DNA from: Anticarsia gemmatalis
Taxonomy: Eukaryota > Arthropoda > Insecta > Lepidoptera > Erebidae
DNA: 64,000 nt
Direction: 5' to 3'
Assembly (NCBI RefSeq): GCF_050436995.1
Contig: NC_134763.1
Coordinates: 4,030,001-4,094,000 of the forward strand
The first letter of the stretch is position 1, and each line of letters opens with the position of its first letter. Below the pieces are notes generated by a model that was not told the origin of the DNA, did no database searches, and was given only the letters and a program-made list of their open reading frames with translations. Below, one piece after another: positions 42,301 through 57,300 of this stretch. A program made the translations under genes and the position numbers.

Positions 42301-45300
42301 TACGGACGGACGATACGAGCAGATACATATTATTTTAGTCCGAAAATAGCGAATCATTTAGATGTACGATCGCGATACCTAAATAAATATGACTTACGTA
42401 GATAATATTATTAGGGATCGGCCCGCCTTTTCCTTAACGAACTTCCCCTAAGCGGGTTGAGTTTGTTTTGCAGAAGAAATTATAGTTACAAGCCACGAAC
42501 TCGCCGACATCCGATTGCAAAGGCTACCATTTGTAGGTATCTTTGTATCCGCATCTCACATTCTGATTGCTTTAGGCAAGCAAATTTTAATCTTCTATTA
42601 TATTACTAGCTGACCCGCGCAGCTCCGCTCACGCTTTCTTCTATAGCTGACCCGGCAGATTTCGTACTGCCTCATCGATAAATAAAGTATTTATTGAATA
42701 AAGCATGAAGTTTTATTATTATTTTCAATACATCATGTTGCTTACTTAGAAAACAGAGTTTTCCTGAAATACTGGCTATTTATAAGGTTTAAATTTGATA
42801 TTCACAGACACACACTGTTAAAATACAGTCTGTTTATTAATTTAAAGCTTCCTCATAAACTATATTTTTTGTTTTGTTTTGTGGTGCGTAAATAAACAAA
42901 GAAGACGGTTTTCCGACGCGCGAACACGCGACGTATAATTGTCCATGCGCGAAACAGGGAAACTCCAAGTTGATTCCACAAACTTCTAACGACTGTCCTT
43001 GCGATTTATTTATGGTCATCGCAAAGGCCAGACGTAGGTACTTGAAATTGTAAGTGTTTAAAATCGAATGGTATGTCCGTTGGAATCATCGGTATCCGCG
43101 TGATCAAGACATCCTCTTCTTTTGTATTTTCCTTTTATGATTGTCGCCTCAATGACGTTATTCATCAGTCTTTTCACAGCCAGTCTTGTTCTATTGCATA
43201 GTCGAGGTTGATTATTGTTACGCAGCATGATGACAACTGATCCTACTTTTAACTGCAAATTGTGAGGTGGTAATCCAGGCAATTCTAGTGACTTTAAAAA
43301 CTCAGTGGGATAGTTGATTACGTCATCCTGGTTCATTACGGTGTCGACTGATTTGAAGGAATCCAACTGTCCTGGAAGAAAATTCTGAATGGTTGCATTA
43401 AGATCCTCGACATCATTATTTTTCGCGGCTAATATTGCTCGTTCACCCAGCCAATTATGGTTATTGAACTTTTGCGCTATATCTGGGAAAGCTCCACTTT
43501 TGAGTCTGTGATGTGACAGAAATCTGTAGGTTATGTGATGAATCCGGTCGAGGTGTCCACTGCAACTTTATTATTTCCAATATCTAACAACTGCTTCGCA
43601 AACACATTTTCAGTTTCATCTTGTTGCAAAAATACTCGCATGTTAGTTGTTAAGTGGAGTGTCTTTACGTACTGCCACAAAATTGATGATTTTAGGCATC
43701 CATTTAGTTCATCAGCAACAGTTGATCGGGGAATAACTGGAAGATCTGACGAAAATCACCTGACAACAAAATCATGGCCCTACCGAAAATATTTTGGTTG
43801 TCACGAAGATCTTTCAACGTTCTGTCCAGTGCCTCCAGTGACCTCTTATGGGCCATTGTGCATTCATCCCATACAATCAATTTGCATACCTGTAGGATCT
43901 TGGCCATTGCGCTATTTTTGGCGATGTTGCAAATTGGTGTTTCAGTGATTTGCATGTTTAGTGGTAATTTCAAGGCAGAATGTACAGTTCGCCCGCCTTC
44001 TAGCAGAGTTGCAGCTATTCCAGATGAAGCCAACGCTAGAGCAACATCATTTCGCGATCCGATCCTCGCCAAAAGCAATGAAATTAAAAACGTTTTTCCG
44101 GTTCCTCCGGGAGCATCAAGGAAATAAATTCCACCAGATCCACTGTTCACAGCTTCTATCAAAGTGTCGTACGCAATTCTTTGTTGTTGATTTAATTGTG
44201 GAACATTTGTACAAACTGTTTCGGCCAATGCTTCAATGTCGTACTGATGTTCTCTTTGAAACTCGTGGTTTAATGCATCGTGCATATGATGATTGGGTGC
44301 TGTCATTCCAAAACACGACAATACTTTATTTGCCATCAATAAACACATATCTTCTATCATGATCAATGGGTCATTGTAAATTTCTTCATTCATTTGTATT
44401 GTAGGATTCAAAGTTTGACGGCGCACACGATGCAAAACATCCTCAGACATGTCATCTTTATACTTAACCCACAAATCTTTTGATTCGAGGGGAAACATGT
44501 CGATATGATAATCGCAAACAACGTACGAATTTGATGCGGCGACGAAGATATTACGGAATCCTTGAGCGTATCATCCCAGTGCGAATCGTTCTCAAGTAAA
44601 TGTAATAGTTGACATGCCTCACGGTAAGTCGCACACAGCTGTCCATCAACTGTTCTCAGTTGTTTAAACGATGTCGGACCACGAACATTAACCAACAACA
44701 ACCGCAAATAATAACATTCATCGTTATTTGGATGTACTGTGTAGATGCGACCCAGAGCATCTAAAGCAAATACATTTGGATGTCCTTCAACTGGTGTTCC
44801 TTGTTTTCGACGCTGAAACGATTTCGATGATGCGTTCCATGTGTAATAGCGTGGCATGTCAGCAAACAGCAAAGTGCGAGCAAAATCATCAGTTTGACAG
44901 ACTGTGAAGAAACTTGTTAATGTTGTCGACGGTGGATGTGCCGCTCTGTCTGCGGCGTTAGATTCATTAAAATAAACTCGTTAACCATTTTCTAAATGGA
45001 CTGCCAAATGGACTACTGTAGGTTGTCTTTCATGGATCGCAAATGAACGACCTAAGTCAGGTCGTCTTCTCCTCGGCATCGTAAATTGTAATTAATCAAA
45101 TTGAGAAAATTTCCTGCTCATTTAGCAGTAAAGTAAAGAAAGTTCTAGCGTACGTAGCCACAATATAATATTGTAATAATTCTTAAAACTTCATGCTTTA
45201 TTCAATAAATGCATTTTTATTAAATACAGATTGGATTTGACATATTAGTTGGTTGTTCTATTTTAAAAATATCTAGATATTTGTTTTTTTTTTTTCGTTT

Positions 45301-48300
45301 TTTATGTACTATGTATTTTGTGACTGAGTTTTAGCGAGACTAACGAACAGCAATTCATTTTTATATATATAGATAACGAAGTCGCGTTATGGCATATCCA
45401 CCATTAAAACAGTTGCCATGACAACGGAATTTTGTTAATTCAATGTCATTATAAAATTGATTATTCGCCACTTCATTCGCCACCTGATTTTTTTCGGGAA
45501 ATGCGTCATTTTCCCGGGGTAAAAAGTAGCCTATGTCCATCTCCTGGCTCTAAGCTACCTCCCTACCAATTTTCAGCCAAATCTGTTCTGCCGTTCTTGA
45601 GTTATAAGTGGTGTAACTAACACGACTTTCTTTTATATATATAGATGATAAAGAGTCGAGTGAAAATGTACACGCGACAAAACAAAGACTGGCACACAAA
45701 CAAATCAGTTCCAACATGAAAATAACAAAGTGAGTTCACATTAGTCTGAAGCTCGGAAGTAGAGCAAGATAAAATATTTAATTAATTAATTACGAGGATA
45801 TGAGGCACTGCGCGACATCAGTCATGAGTTTCAGCTAGAGGGGAGATTTTAATCACATTAGGAGCACTCGCCGAGCTCCGAGTGACCTTTTGCGACCGAC
45901 GACGACGTGAGCTTCAGACGTTCATACAATAGTGAAGTTAGAGACGTCACAAGTTCGCCTGCACATTAGTTTAGCCGCGCACCGCTTTAATGTAAGAAAT
46001 TAATAAACTTTATTAGTTGCCGTCTGTATGGACAGAAAGACATTCAATTAGTTGCCATTGCAACTCACTAGAATTCCATTAACAGATTACCGGAGTCGGT
46101 TTTAATACTTTTACCACCGTCAGTGACCTATCTAGATTCATACGCGACAACACAGTTAACAGATTAACTAAGCTCTTTGGTACTAAAGCTCCAAAATGTT
46201 ATTAAGGGAATAATTTCTAAGAGCAAGCGCTAAGTTGTATAAACAAGACGGTAAGTGGAGTCCCCAAAGAAATCAATCGCGACCAAAATTTAATACTCTT
46301 AACTTTACAGTATTTAGGTTTTGCTTCAGACTTTTAGGTAGATTAGTTTGTGTCACAAGTTATTGGCACTCTACATTTTGTGACTAGCGAGTAAGTATTT
46401 TAGTGCAGTTTTTCAGGAGCGTTGAAATAAAGCAAAATAGTTCTAGTCTGTTGACGGCATGTTATAGATTTTATTTAGATGCAACCATATTCATAGTGGG
46501 TACATTCATTGGTTGATAACGAGTAAATTGCACTCGATGATTTTAAATCAGTTGAGATTCTCATCACGCACACATTTGTCGTGTATATCCCATATTTGCA
46601 AGAAGCCTCAACAAGGCACGACAATAATTGTTTGGAATAAAGAATATTGACATCAAAGAAGTCTTATCAGTCTATTGTCGATTGAACTTTTTGTGTTCTC
46701 GAGAGATATTTTGGCGGAGTTTTGATGTGTAATAAGGGGAGGCTTTTAGAACAACGCCTCGGGAACTTTTAAGGTTTTATTGGAGCTACGGTATAAGTTT
46801 CGTTGACGATGCCGCTCGACTGTGAGATTGCGCCGAATCGCTTCGCCGACAGCCAGGCTTTAACTTTGGCGAGACACATTGATTTTTTTTCTTCTAAGAA
46901 CCTTATTTGGTTCGCAAAACAATTCGGCTTGTTTGTTAAAAATGTAGCTTAATTACCGAGAAAAGTAAATGTACTATTAGCTGTTTACTTTTGCGCAAGT
47001 TAAATTAAATAAATATTTATTCGAACCTCTACGATGAAAGCGCGCCAAATGGTTTCTAGGAAAATTGAATGGTTTCGATTATTAACGTTTCGTAAATTTT
47101 GAATGACCATCAGAAAATCATCCCGTGAGATTTATCTTTATTTGGAATATTAATAATGAAGTTAAAATATTCGTTCAATATGATATTTTAAAGATTTTAT
47201 TATTAAAGGCATTTACGGTGCTGTAGTGAGATCAACTTTAAATTTTATATAAATACTTTGCATAATTTTCAACATGACTGTTATGAAACGAGAAACCAAA
47301 TTAACTGCAAAACAGATAAACAAATATTAAGTTTGTAAAGTACATGTATATAACAAACATCTGCTAATTGCCCAACATTGCATACGGACGTGGAATGCAA
47401 ATTAATATGACGCGCTGTTTCGCTTGTCACAATGATTACGTTATTAAGTGTGAAAGGGACGCAGCATGTAATTGCGGGGCCCATCCATCAAGCGTCGCAA
47501 ACGCAATTTTACAGTACGAGTATATGCATGAGTCGTACTGAAGTTATGATGATGCTAGTTGTCGTATTTAGTACAAATGGGTTTACATGGACATCTTTAT
47601 AATATAATTCTTCTGTAAGTGTGTATGTCACTGAACTTCTCTTAAACGACTGGACCGATTTTGATGAAATTTGTGTGTGTTCGATCTGAGAATGGTTTAG
47701 ATTCACAAAAAATAAAAAAAATATAAAATTCTCGCGTCATAGTTTTTGTTGCCATACTCCTCCGAAACGGCTTGACCGATTCTCATGAAATTTTGTGAGC
47801 ATAATGAGTAGTTCTGAGAATCGGCCAACATCTATTTTTCATACCCCTAAGTGACAATATTTTTTTTTAATTTACATGGCAAAACAACGTTTGCCGGGTC
47901 AGCTAGTATATTATAAGACTTAAGGCATTTTTTTTCTATTTGAACTGTGTAGTCTCGTTGATGAAACTATTTATCAACTAAATAATTGTTATTATTATTA
48001 TTTGGGAACGTTCCCGGCAGACAGCGATGCGGGAGAGCACTTCAACGCATAGCAACACTCTTCCTTTCTTTTTTAATTTCAATTTTGGATATATTTTTTT
48101 ACAATTTGTATATATGTATTAATATAGTTTAGTTAAAATACCTTTTATAAATTGTTAATTGTGAGGTGATTAAAATGTGTGTGTAAAAATTAACTTGCAA
48201 TTAAAAGACGGCTGTATAATAAAAAAATGGTGAAACTCTGTAGATAAAACTGGGCAGTACTTGAGAACGGTCGAACAAAGTTTTGCAGTAATTTGCCTAG

Positions 48301-51300
48301 AGGACGCATAAAAAACTCTTAGAAAGTAGTTGAGTGTAAAATGTTACTTTATAAACTTGTTCATTATTTAGTCAAACGTTTTAAACTGCCTGTTTGAAGT
48401 AAATATATTAGAGATTTTTTAAATATTATATAAGTGAAATCGAGACATAGGTTGGAACTAATTTTACCTAAAGTGATCTGATACAATCTTATTGTCAGTT
48501 ACTAACTCTAATGTTAACCCTTCGAGTAAGACAATGTAAGACTGCAGATCGCAGTGCGTTAGTTAACTGAATAAAAAAAAACAAAAAACACCAAAATAAA
48601 AGGGAATTTTACGCAGTACGGCTCCCGGTGATTTAACTAAAGCCTGTGAAGGGAAAAACGAACGATTTGTATTCATGATGGCGTCCTTTGCTTAGGTTTG
48701 GGAGGTGCGACACAGTCGATTCGCAATTTTGCCTGATTCTCCAGAGGGAACCCTGATTCGCTACAGTTATTACGGTAAATCCGATGCCTACTTCGCATAT
48801 CGCACTCCAAATGAAAATGTTTGGACTTCACTACGCATTGTTTTTGGCCGATGATTGAACATAATGAAAATCCGACAATCCACCAAATTTTACGAAATTT
48901 ATTATGTACAATGAAAACCGTACATTTTCTCTCTGTTACCAACTAAGTATTATTAACTTAATACTGCCGTTTTTATAATATCTCATACAAAAGATTTGAA
49001 TTTAATGTATGGGTGATATAGTATTGGTTTATCACCAGTTCGAGTTAGTTTCCCCATTATGATGCTTTATTCATTCCCCATATAATTTATTCTAACTTTA
49101 TATTTATACGTTAGCGAACCCGAGTTTATTTCCGTTACGTATAATTCAAACCATCGCAAAAGTTTCAAAGTATACTTCCCCAATCTTACAAACAATATTC
49201 AAATAACGAAAAAACGCCCAAACAACAAGTTCTCGAACATGATTAAAACAAGAACGTGCCCAACAAAATAATGAATAAACAATCTTAAAATTACTATTCA
49301 GAATGTTTTCCCCGTCGCTATAAAATCTCGGCTGTCGTGTTCGAGTCAACCCGACCGCTGCTGAACGCGATAAATCCGAGAACACACGTGACAAGTCAGA
49401 TAAATAACCCTAACTCGAGCCTTTGTGGAAGTGACACAACATTGGTGCATAGCTTTACTTAATTAACCCGTGTTTTATACGTTCAAATTGGCTCCAATTT
49501 ATTTTCGAGACTTTAGGTAAAGTTTCGATATGGCTTTCGATAAGTTCGGTGTGACGTTATAATGTTTTGGTATAATCAATCTTATGCCGACAGGTTAATG
49601 AAATTAAACCGTAATTAAAGGAGGACTCGTGGTCGTTGGACGACTCGTCTAGGTTTTTTTTGAGCTATTTGTAAAACCTGCTGCAAACGATCAGTTGTTT
49701 GCCGAGAGACATGGTAGAGCGTTCTCTTTGAGACACAGGGGCTCCACAGAGAGCCTCGATATGTAAACAACAGCTTTTCACCGTCGCATCGCCTGCAGCG
49801 ATACTAAACACGAAGACAAATCGCCCTTTGTGGCGCCCACTGAAAAGACCTAATTAAGGCTAATGTATAGGAGATATAAAGTAGCCTCGAACCTTGTCTA
49901 CCATGTCGGCGCCATTGTTATAATTTCGGCAAAACAATTTATTTTCTGGAAGAAACTTCGTTATCGAAAAAAGGTTTGAAACGTCTGTGTTTGGTTAGCA
50001 ACTGCTATTGTATGTAGAAAACAGTTTTTCGAAAGACGGTATTAGTATTTAATACCCCCGGGGAGGTATTGTTTCGTAAGGCGGGAATGTCTGTCGCTGA
50101 ATAAAATGATACGTATACAACCTTTTTAGGGTATCCCACTCAGATGTTTCTATTGTTTGGGTGAAGCTTCCGAAAATTCTGAAAGAAAGACTCAATTATT
50201 TTGTTTTGTACATGTCTGGTATCTCGATCGACATAAATACGAATCAAAATTTATTTTTGAAGATGTTTTGAAATAATTCTTAAGTTCAATATTTACTGGC
50301 ATCATGTAATGAAACTTTACTCATTAATTATAAACCTAGACAAATACTATTATAGCATAACGATGTAATATAGAAATAGCGACGTCAAACGTAATGACCT
50401 TCACAAGTTTATTCTGAAAGCTGACGTGAATAAATTGTAACGAGATTTTGTATAAACTTACAAATAAAAGTCCTTTTAAATTTGTTTGTCGTTTTCAAAT
50501 TTAATGTAAATTTTCCGCCATTGTTTTTATAAATTGGAAGGAACTCGTGTAACAAATATAATTCGAATATTTAAAATTGTGAAAGGAATAGTTAATTACA
50601 AAATGTAATTACTAAGATGTCGGGACTCTAATTATCTAGTCTTCATATACCAACTTATAAGTTAGAACCACGAAAGTTGAAATATTTTTTAAATTTATTT
50701 GTGGGCTACATTAATGAGTTTACATTCAAGACCAAACTTATGACTTAATAAGTTGGGTTTTAAACCCTAGTACTGAAATAATATTTTAATCCGCAAAAGA
50801 TATTAAAACATTACATTTGCATTTTCGGGTCAGAGCGCACCTTGCGTTTGTTTTCAATATGGCCACTCGTACTTAAGTCAGAGAATTTACAGCCTTAATT
50901 TTGGAGTGTCTCTGTGCTCCATAACAGTGAAAAGTAAGCATAAATTAGTGTGAGACCACGGGTCTTGGCGGCTTTATTCGTCACCTATCTGGACCATCTG
51001 TGCGGGGAATTTACGGCTCCCCGGGCCGCTTATAAAGTTCTGTACATAAAGGACTTGCAAGCTGTCGTTACGACACTCTCGCGAACGTTGCGGCTTTTTA
51101 AACTAGTTCAAGGCTGATTTTTTAAACGGACTGGATTAATTAGCTTAGGCTGTGAAGTAAATTGAGAAAAGTTCGACTTGGTTATTTTTCTTTAGGTAAG
51201 ATTGAATAAAATATTGTGATTAATTACTTATAGTTGTAATAGCAGTTTAGTAAGTTCTGATACATTTATAGTTTAATTTTACTTTAATAAGCGGATTAAA

Positions 51301-54300
51301 GAAGCTTAGATCGTTTGTCTTCTTGAGGAGTTGCAGGTGAAAAATTATAAATTATTGCTGCAAGTTTCTGAAAAATCAATAAAAATAAAAGCAATTTGCA
51401 ATAAATTGGAAATAATCGCATTAAACAGCAAACGACAAATCCTCACCAAAAACCGCGACATAAATCATAAACCGCAACACGATAGTGACCAAATCATTAT
51501 CATTCAAACAGATTATCAACTAGTTGAACCACCAACTAAATTCCCCTACGTATACCAAATAGGTTTTACAACTCGCATCATTTATATAGAGAAGAAAGTT
51601 TTATCAAAGTAAAAGCCCGTATTATGAATGATGAAGCAAGTTGGGAACTGTAGGGTCGGCCTGAACGAGGTTATTGTGCAAACAGGAAGCGGCGCGATCC
51701 ATCAGTGGTTGTCAACAATTGGGCTGCGGGCGAGCTCATTACCATGCACTAATGTATAATGTACAACTGCTTTACATTTCACTTTATTTCATTCGTATTT
51801 TGTAATGTGGAGCGGGAGTGTACGAGTGGTTCTTTAATTAGTGTCGTGATTGATACCTGTAGACCTAATAAAGTTAATCTTAAAAATATAAGAGGATTAC
51901 TTCCCCTTTTACCACTTATAATACGTACGTTCCATTTCCTGGAAGCTAAAAGTTATAACATATAATTATCAATAATGCAAAGGTTCTATCAGTATTTCGT
52001 GATAATTGATACTCAAATTAGCTTTGCTTGCATAAAGTATAATCAAAATGTTGCTCATCTCAGCAAAAACCTAGCCGTATAATAAGAACATGTTCAAACA
52101 TGCCTTCGCAAATACACAAGTAACAATAAGCTTTTCAATGTTAACTGAAGACGGAATGCCTTCCTTAATTCCCATTTTAAGTTCGTAGTGCATACTCTTT
52201 GAATAATATGTTCTGCTTTATTATATGGCATGCAATATTGCCGGCAACACGGCACATGGTACCTCTCGACGAGGTATCCACTTACAAAATGCTATTAATT
52301 TAATACAGGAGACAAGTTTCTGTATGCAATGTTAATATTTCCGAATGAAACCGACTTAAAATGTATGGCACGAATTAAAATTGTAAAACTGAAGTGAAAT
52401 TTAATTGTTTGGCAAACATTTGATATGGTAATGTTGGTGGTGCATGATTAATTGGCTGTTTTTGCTTGTGTTAAATTGGATATAATAATATTTGATTGTT
52501 TTAAATGCAATCATAATTGTTGTATTTGTTTAAAAGCTTTTATGGTTCGTATTACAATGTAGGTAAATCGTTACTGGACATAACTGAATCCATGGCAATG
52601 GCAATACGATTTATAAACGGGTTTTATTGGTATTCGAATGTCGGTACCTACTTATATTTTTCATCAAAATAGTTACAAAGTTGCTTCCTGGATACTTCTA
52701 ATCGTTAGATAGTTACCACTACCATCTATTTATTTAGAGTTATAGCAGATTAATTCTACTGCGATATTGATTCATACACTAAGATATATTTTCCCGAATG
52801 ATAGACGGAGACCTAAATACAACATATTCATTCGTTGTATCTGTAATGAAACGCATAAATACATGCAATTCCTTGCAATTATTCGTATAAATAGAGCTTG
52901 TTATCAACTAACTATGTTCCATACGGATCCGTTTATTACAACAAACAGAGATGTCGTGTGTAACGATGTCTTCATCTGCTAATGCAGTCTGCGGCGCGAG
53001 CTCGTTGTCGTTTATTCAACTTAGTGCACGTATACACTCATATCACCAAATAGAGACTTATGTTTGTTGTATTGCTAGTTGTTTTGTATGTATTTTAAAT
53101 GTTAGGCTGCAAAATTCTGGGTACAAAGCTTTATTTACCCGACATTTTCATGTGGTTCTAGTGGTTGCGTATTATATTATTGACCACCTAATTGCGTTTA
53201 GGGAACTTTCTTGTTCTCATTGTTCTATTTTATAAGATCATAATAGGCTTGCTCTAAGTAATTAGTCAAATTAATATGTTATTAGACAATTAAGGTTGTA
53301 TCGTTTGAATCCTTATTCTGGACAATAAATTCCAACCGACTCAAACGTCATCCACAAACGATACAACAAGAAATATTCGCCAACAGTAAATAAACGGTAG
53401 ACACAAATGTACGTAGAAATTTCAGTATCGTTTGTCTTCCATTTCAACAGTTTCTAGTTGCACCGTGCGCTATTCGATAAGGCATAACGAAGCTTGACCA
53501 GAATGCACTCGAGGGAGTCGAGAGAATATAACAAAATGTATTTTGAAGCATTCTCCTGAATGCAGACGTTTTACAAGCTTACAACCATTACGCAATGCTC
53601 CACTGGGAATTACTCTGAAATGATGGATTTTTATTCTCAACTGTTGTTGTTCGGAAATGTCTGCATTTCTGCAAGTTAGTGTTATGTAGGTTTTAATTAC
53701 AGATCTTTAATGTAGTGTTATCAGACTTATTTTTATTGACAAACAAAATGTCGAAACGCGTTTTCACAACCAAATGTTTTACTAATAAAGTGACGAGAAA
53801 TGTACCTATACTCTGTTGTCAATGCTGTTAGAAATCAACTTGTTTGTTGCAAGTGAGACAGTGAATACAGCCGACTTTGAGCAAAGTTTAAGCGGCTATG
53901 CTATTTTTCGTCCAATCATCACATGTAATAAACAGTTACTAAATGCAATCAAATTGTCATCTAAACCTTGTATTAACCGAATAGATAGTCACTACATTAG
54001 TTGGTATATATTGCAATTAATACATCAACAATACAACAGTAGTTTACAATCCTGTTGATGACAGTTTGTGTATAACGTCCAGTTGTAATGAACAATGAAC
54101 ATCAAAGCGAGGCCACTTCACCTGTTATTAATCGTGATCAATAGCAAATATGTTTCCCTTTGTGAGAAGGTCACTACATTCCAATTCAGTTTGCAATTTG
54201 GCTTTGATTCCAGGATTATTATTAAACGTTCTATTGATAGGTATTGGTTATATTTCGGATGATGTGACAAAGCGCATTTCATGTTTATTGTTTACGTGTT

Positions 54301-57300
54301 TGACTAAAGAGTATATCAATTCGAAATAATGACTGAATCATATCAATCATTGATAAGTCAGGTTGAAATTCAAAATTAATTTGAAAATGTTATCTAGGAT
54401 TATATTCCGCGCGTATTCAATTAAAAGCTGCGAACATTTATTTTTGTTTGATTAGATAAGAATGAGAAAAGAAAATGTCTGTATGGCGTCAAAGATTGGG
54501 AAGCATATTTGTTGAACCAAAATATGTTGGAGTTGACCATCCAAATTAATTGTAAAATATCCTTGTATTACTTAAAAACAAAACTTTATGTCTGTAGTTA
54601 TCAGCACAATGTGTAAGCGAACTATTAAATGGAGCTGTATGAGAATGTACAACGCTCGTTGTAAATTGTGTATTGCATTTGAAAAGGGACAATTTTGACC
54701 ATCAAGTTGGAAACGGGAGTTCCATTAGTCGTAATGGATTGTCACAATGCGCAGTATTTGTGCGTCAATCACGATCGCCCTCAGGCTTAATTTGTGACGA
54801 CAATGAAGAGGGAATTAGTCTTACGGTATTTTGCCGTCCCTACCTTGAATATCTGTCCGAATAATCGCAGGTAAAATGAGAATTATTGTTTGATATTTCT
54901 GTTATGCTTAGGGATAAATAGCGGACCGTTTTCAATAATCAACGAAAGATGAGTTGGAAAGTACATTAGATGTCAATATAAAATAACAAAATTTAAATTG
55001 TATGATTAAGATTCATCGTAAAAGAAAGATTCATTGTTATGTTTATGTCAAAGTCAGCTAGCTGAACTATAAAACCACTTCGTTACAATCAATTAAAAAT
55101 CTAACCAGCTATAAAACTTCAACGTCTATAGCAAAATATAACAAAATGTTCGCACATGTGATACATTTTATAGGCATATATATGCAAAAAGCACTTCCGT
55201 GAAGCGAATATCAGCAATCAGTCAAAAAGCAACGGAACTCGGCTATCTAGTGAGAGTAGCGAGTAAGTCAGTCGCTGTGTCAGTCAAGTATGATGCACGA
55301 CGGGTGACAGCACTGACAGTCCGCATTACAGCGAACTGAGACTGACACTCTGGTGTGACTTCCAAACCGAACTCACCTCTCGTGTAGTTACGATCGTTCG
55401 TCATTGAAATAAAATTGTAATATGGAATTCTAAAGTCTTTATTCTTCTTAATTTTTTTCGGCAAAAAGAGCACATTTTTTTCTAGTAGCTGCCAGACATA
55501 AAAGTGTTTTAGTATTTTTTTGCGCTTTTCTATAGTATTCTATAATATTAGATTCTGTGGCTATTTTCGACATAGCCTATAAATCCCAGAGTCTACGTAA
55601 GTGTGAATTAATGTTCATTTAAACACATGAATGTTCGCTAATTAGTGAATAACTCTAAGCTAATTAGAATATAAGCAGATAAATTATTAGATACCATTCT
55701 AGAGGCATAATTACTCCAACTGGATCCCATTTCGATGCGAACAAAAATATGCAAACATGCTAAAATCTGTAATGATGTAAGAAAGTTGAAAACGCCAATA
55801 TTTGTAGTTAGTATTATAAACGTCCGTCGAAATATTTATTCCAGAACTCAAGTTGTGCAAGTTTTAAAAACTTATCGGTAGTAGAACTGGTAGAGCAACA
55901 TTTATGGATCTTAATATAGTGGCGCACTCGAAGATTCATGTAACAGGTTGTTACAAACGTTTCCTATATATTTCACGTCTCGTGAGCCATAAAACTGTGA
56001 AGTTTCGCCGTTATCGTGCGCGGCCAACTCGCGGATGTCATTGCACGAAACACATCAATCTCGCGCAAAGTTCCCAGTCCCGCCCCGCCATCTATTCATC
56101 TTAATGTTTTAAAGCCACATTCATCAATTCACAGAACATAAGCGTATCATTACGAAAACGTATATTACGTCTCGACTCCCACAAACATTTTCGCAAAATG
56201 TTTCTGATATTTCGTAACATTTTTACAGTACCACAGAATTTTGTGCACAATACGTTGGCAAAAAGTCTTTGATGTCATGAAATGTCTCTATTATTAGTAC
56301 TTTCATTTGGCTTAATTTTATTAGGCACGAACTAAATAAGTCAAAGCGACTCGCTGCGCGCCTCTCGTGTTTCGAGAAATGTATGTATTGTACGTGCATA
56401 CATACATATACACAGTCTTACACATAATGACGTGTGCTGAAACGTATTCGCTTTGACATAATTTGCATTCACTAATGTATACAGCGATACGACATGTATG
56501 TATAGATTGTATGCAAATTAATTGCACTTTATCTAGAATCAAAGGGCGTCGTTTCGAGGAATATATCGTGTTGAATCGCAAGACGTCGATTGTTAGTGAA
56601 CTGTGAGACGTGAACAGATACGCCGAATTGTCATTTGTGTTATAACGGTATTGTCTTACTAATGTTAGTATTATGAAAGCTGAATATATTTATGTTTATC
56701 GCGGAAATAGCAAGTTCAAGGATGATGTGTTTTGTTTGCCAAATCACGTGATCAAACGACCTATCTACATGGTACTCATCGCCATGTGTGCACTCATAAA
56801 ATAATGACATAATATTATATTTGTCACAGCAGCCAAAATATTTTCTGTGTTACTCATTTTCTGCTTAAACATGGAACATGCAAAACATGTTTATATATAA
56901 AAAGACGCTTATTGTTACTTGTAGTCGTACATATCGTGGTCATGATTCTTCAATAATATTCAGACTTAACTTATATATAAAAATGAATCGCCAATTCTGT
57001 TGCTAAGCGCAAAATTCAAGTACCGCTTAAACAATTTAACTTATTGTTTTTGGAAAATTGGCTTTAAGACACGGAGGAAAGACTTACGGGAGGAAAAAAA
57101 CTATTAAAAATATACGTCAGAGAGCTGCTTGGGTCAATTAGTTTATAATAGAACAAAGAGTGGCGTTAAGTTAGTAGCAATAGTTATATTCCATTAAGTA
57201 TTTTGACAAATCGTATTTGTTAAGATCTTAACACCATATAAATATTATTAGTTTTGTTAGCAGGTTAGTGTATGGTTAGTAAGCACACACTCGGTTCCTG

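Noticed and set aside
43535..44362. Three plus-strand open frames of 117-137 codons
   Set aside because: Antisense shadows of the decayed Helitron helicase.
51331..51612. Plus-strand open frame of 93 codons rich in Lys/Ile/Asn
   Set aside because: Composition is what AT-rich non-coding DNA gives; using the preceding AG as an acceptor for the 40195 exon yields an immediate stop.
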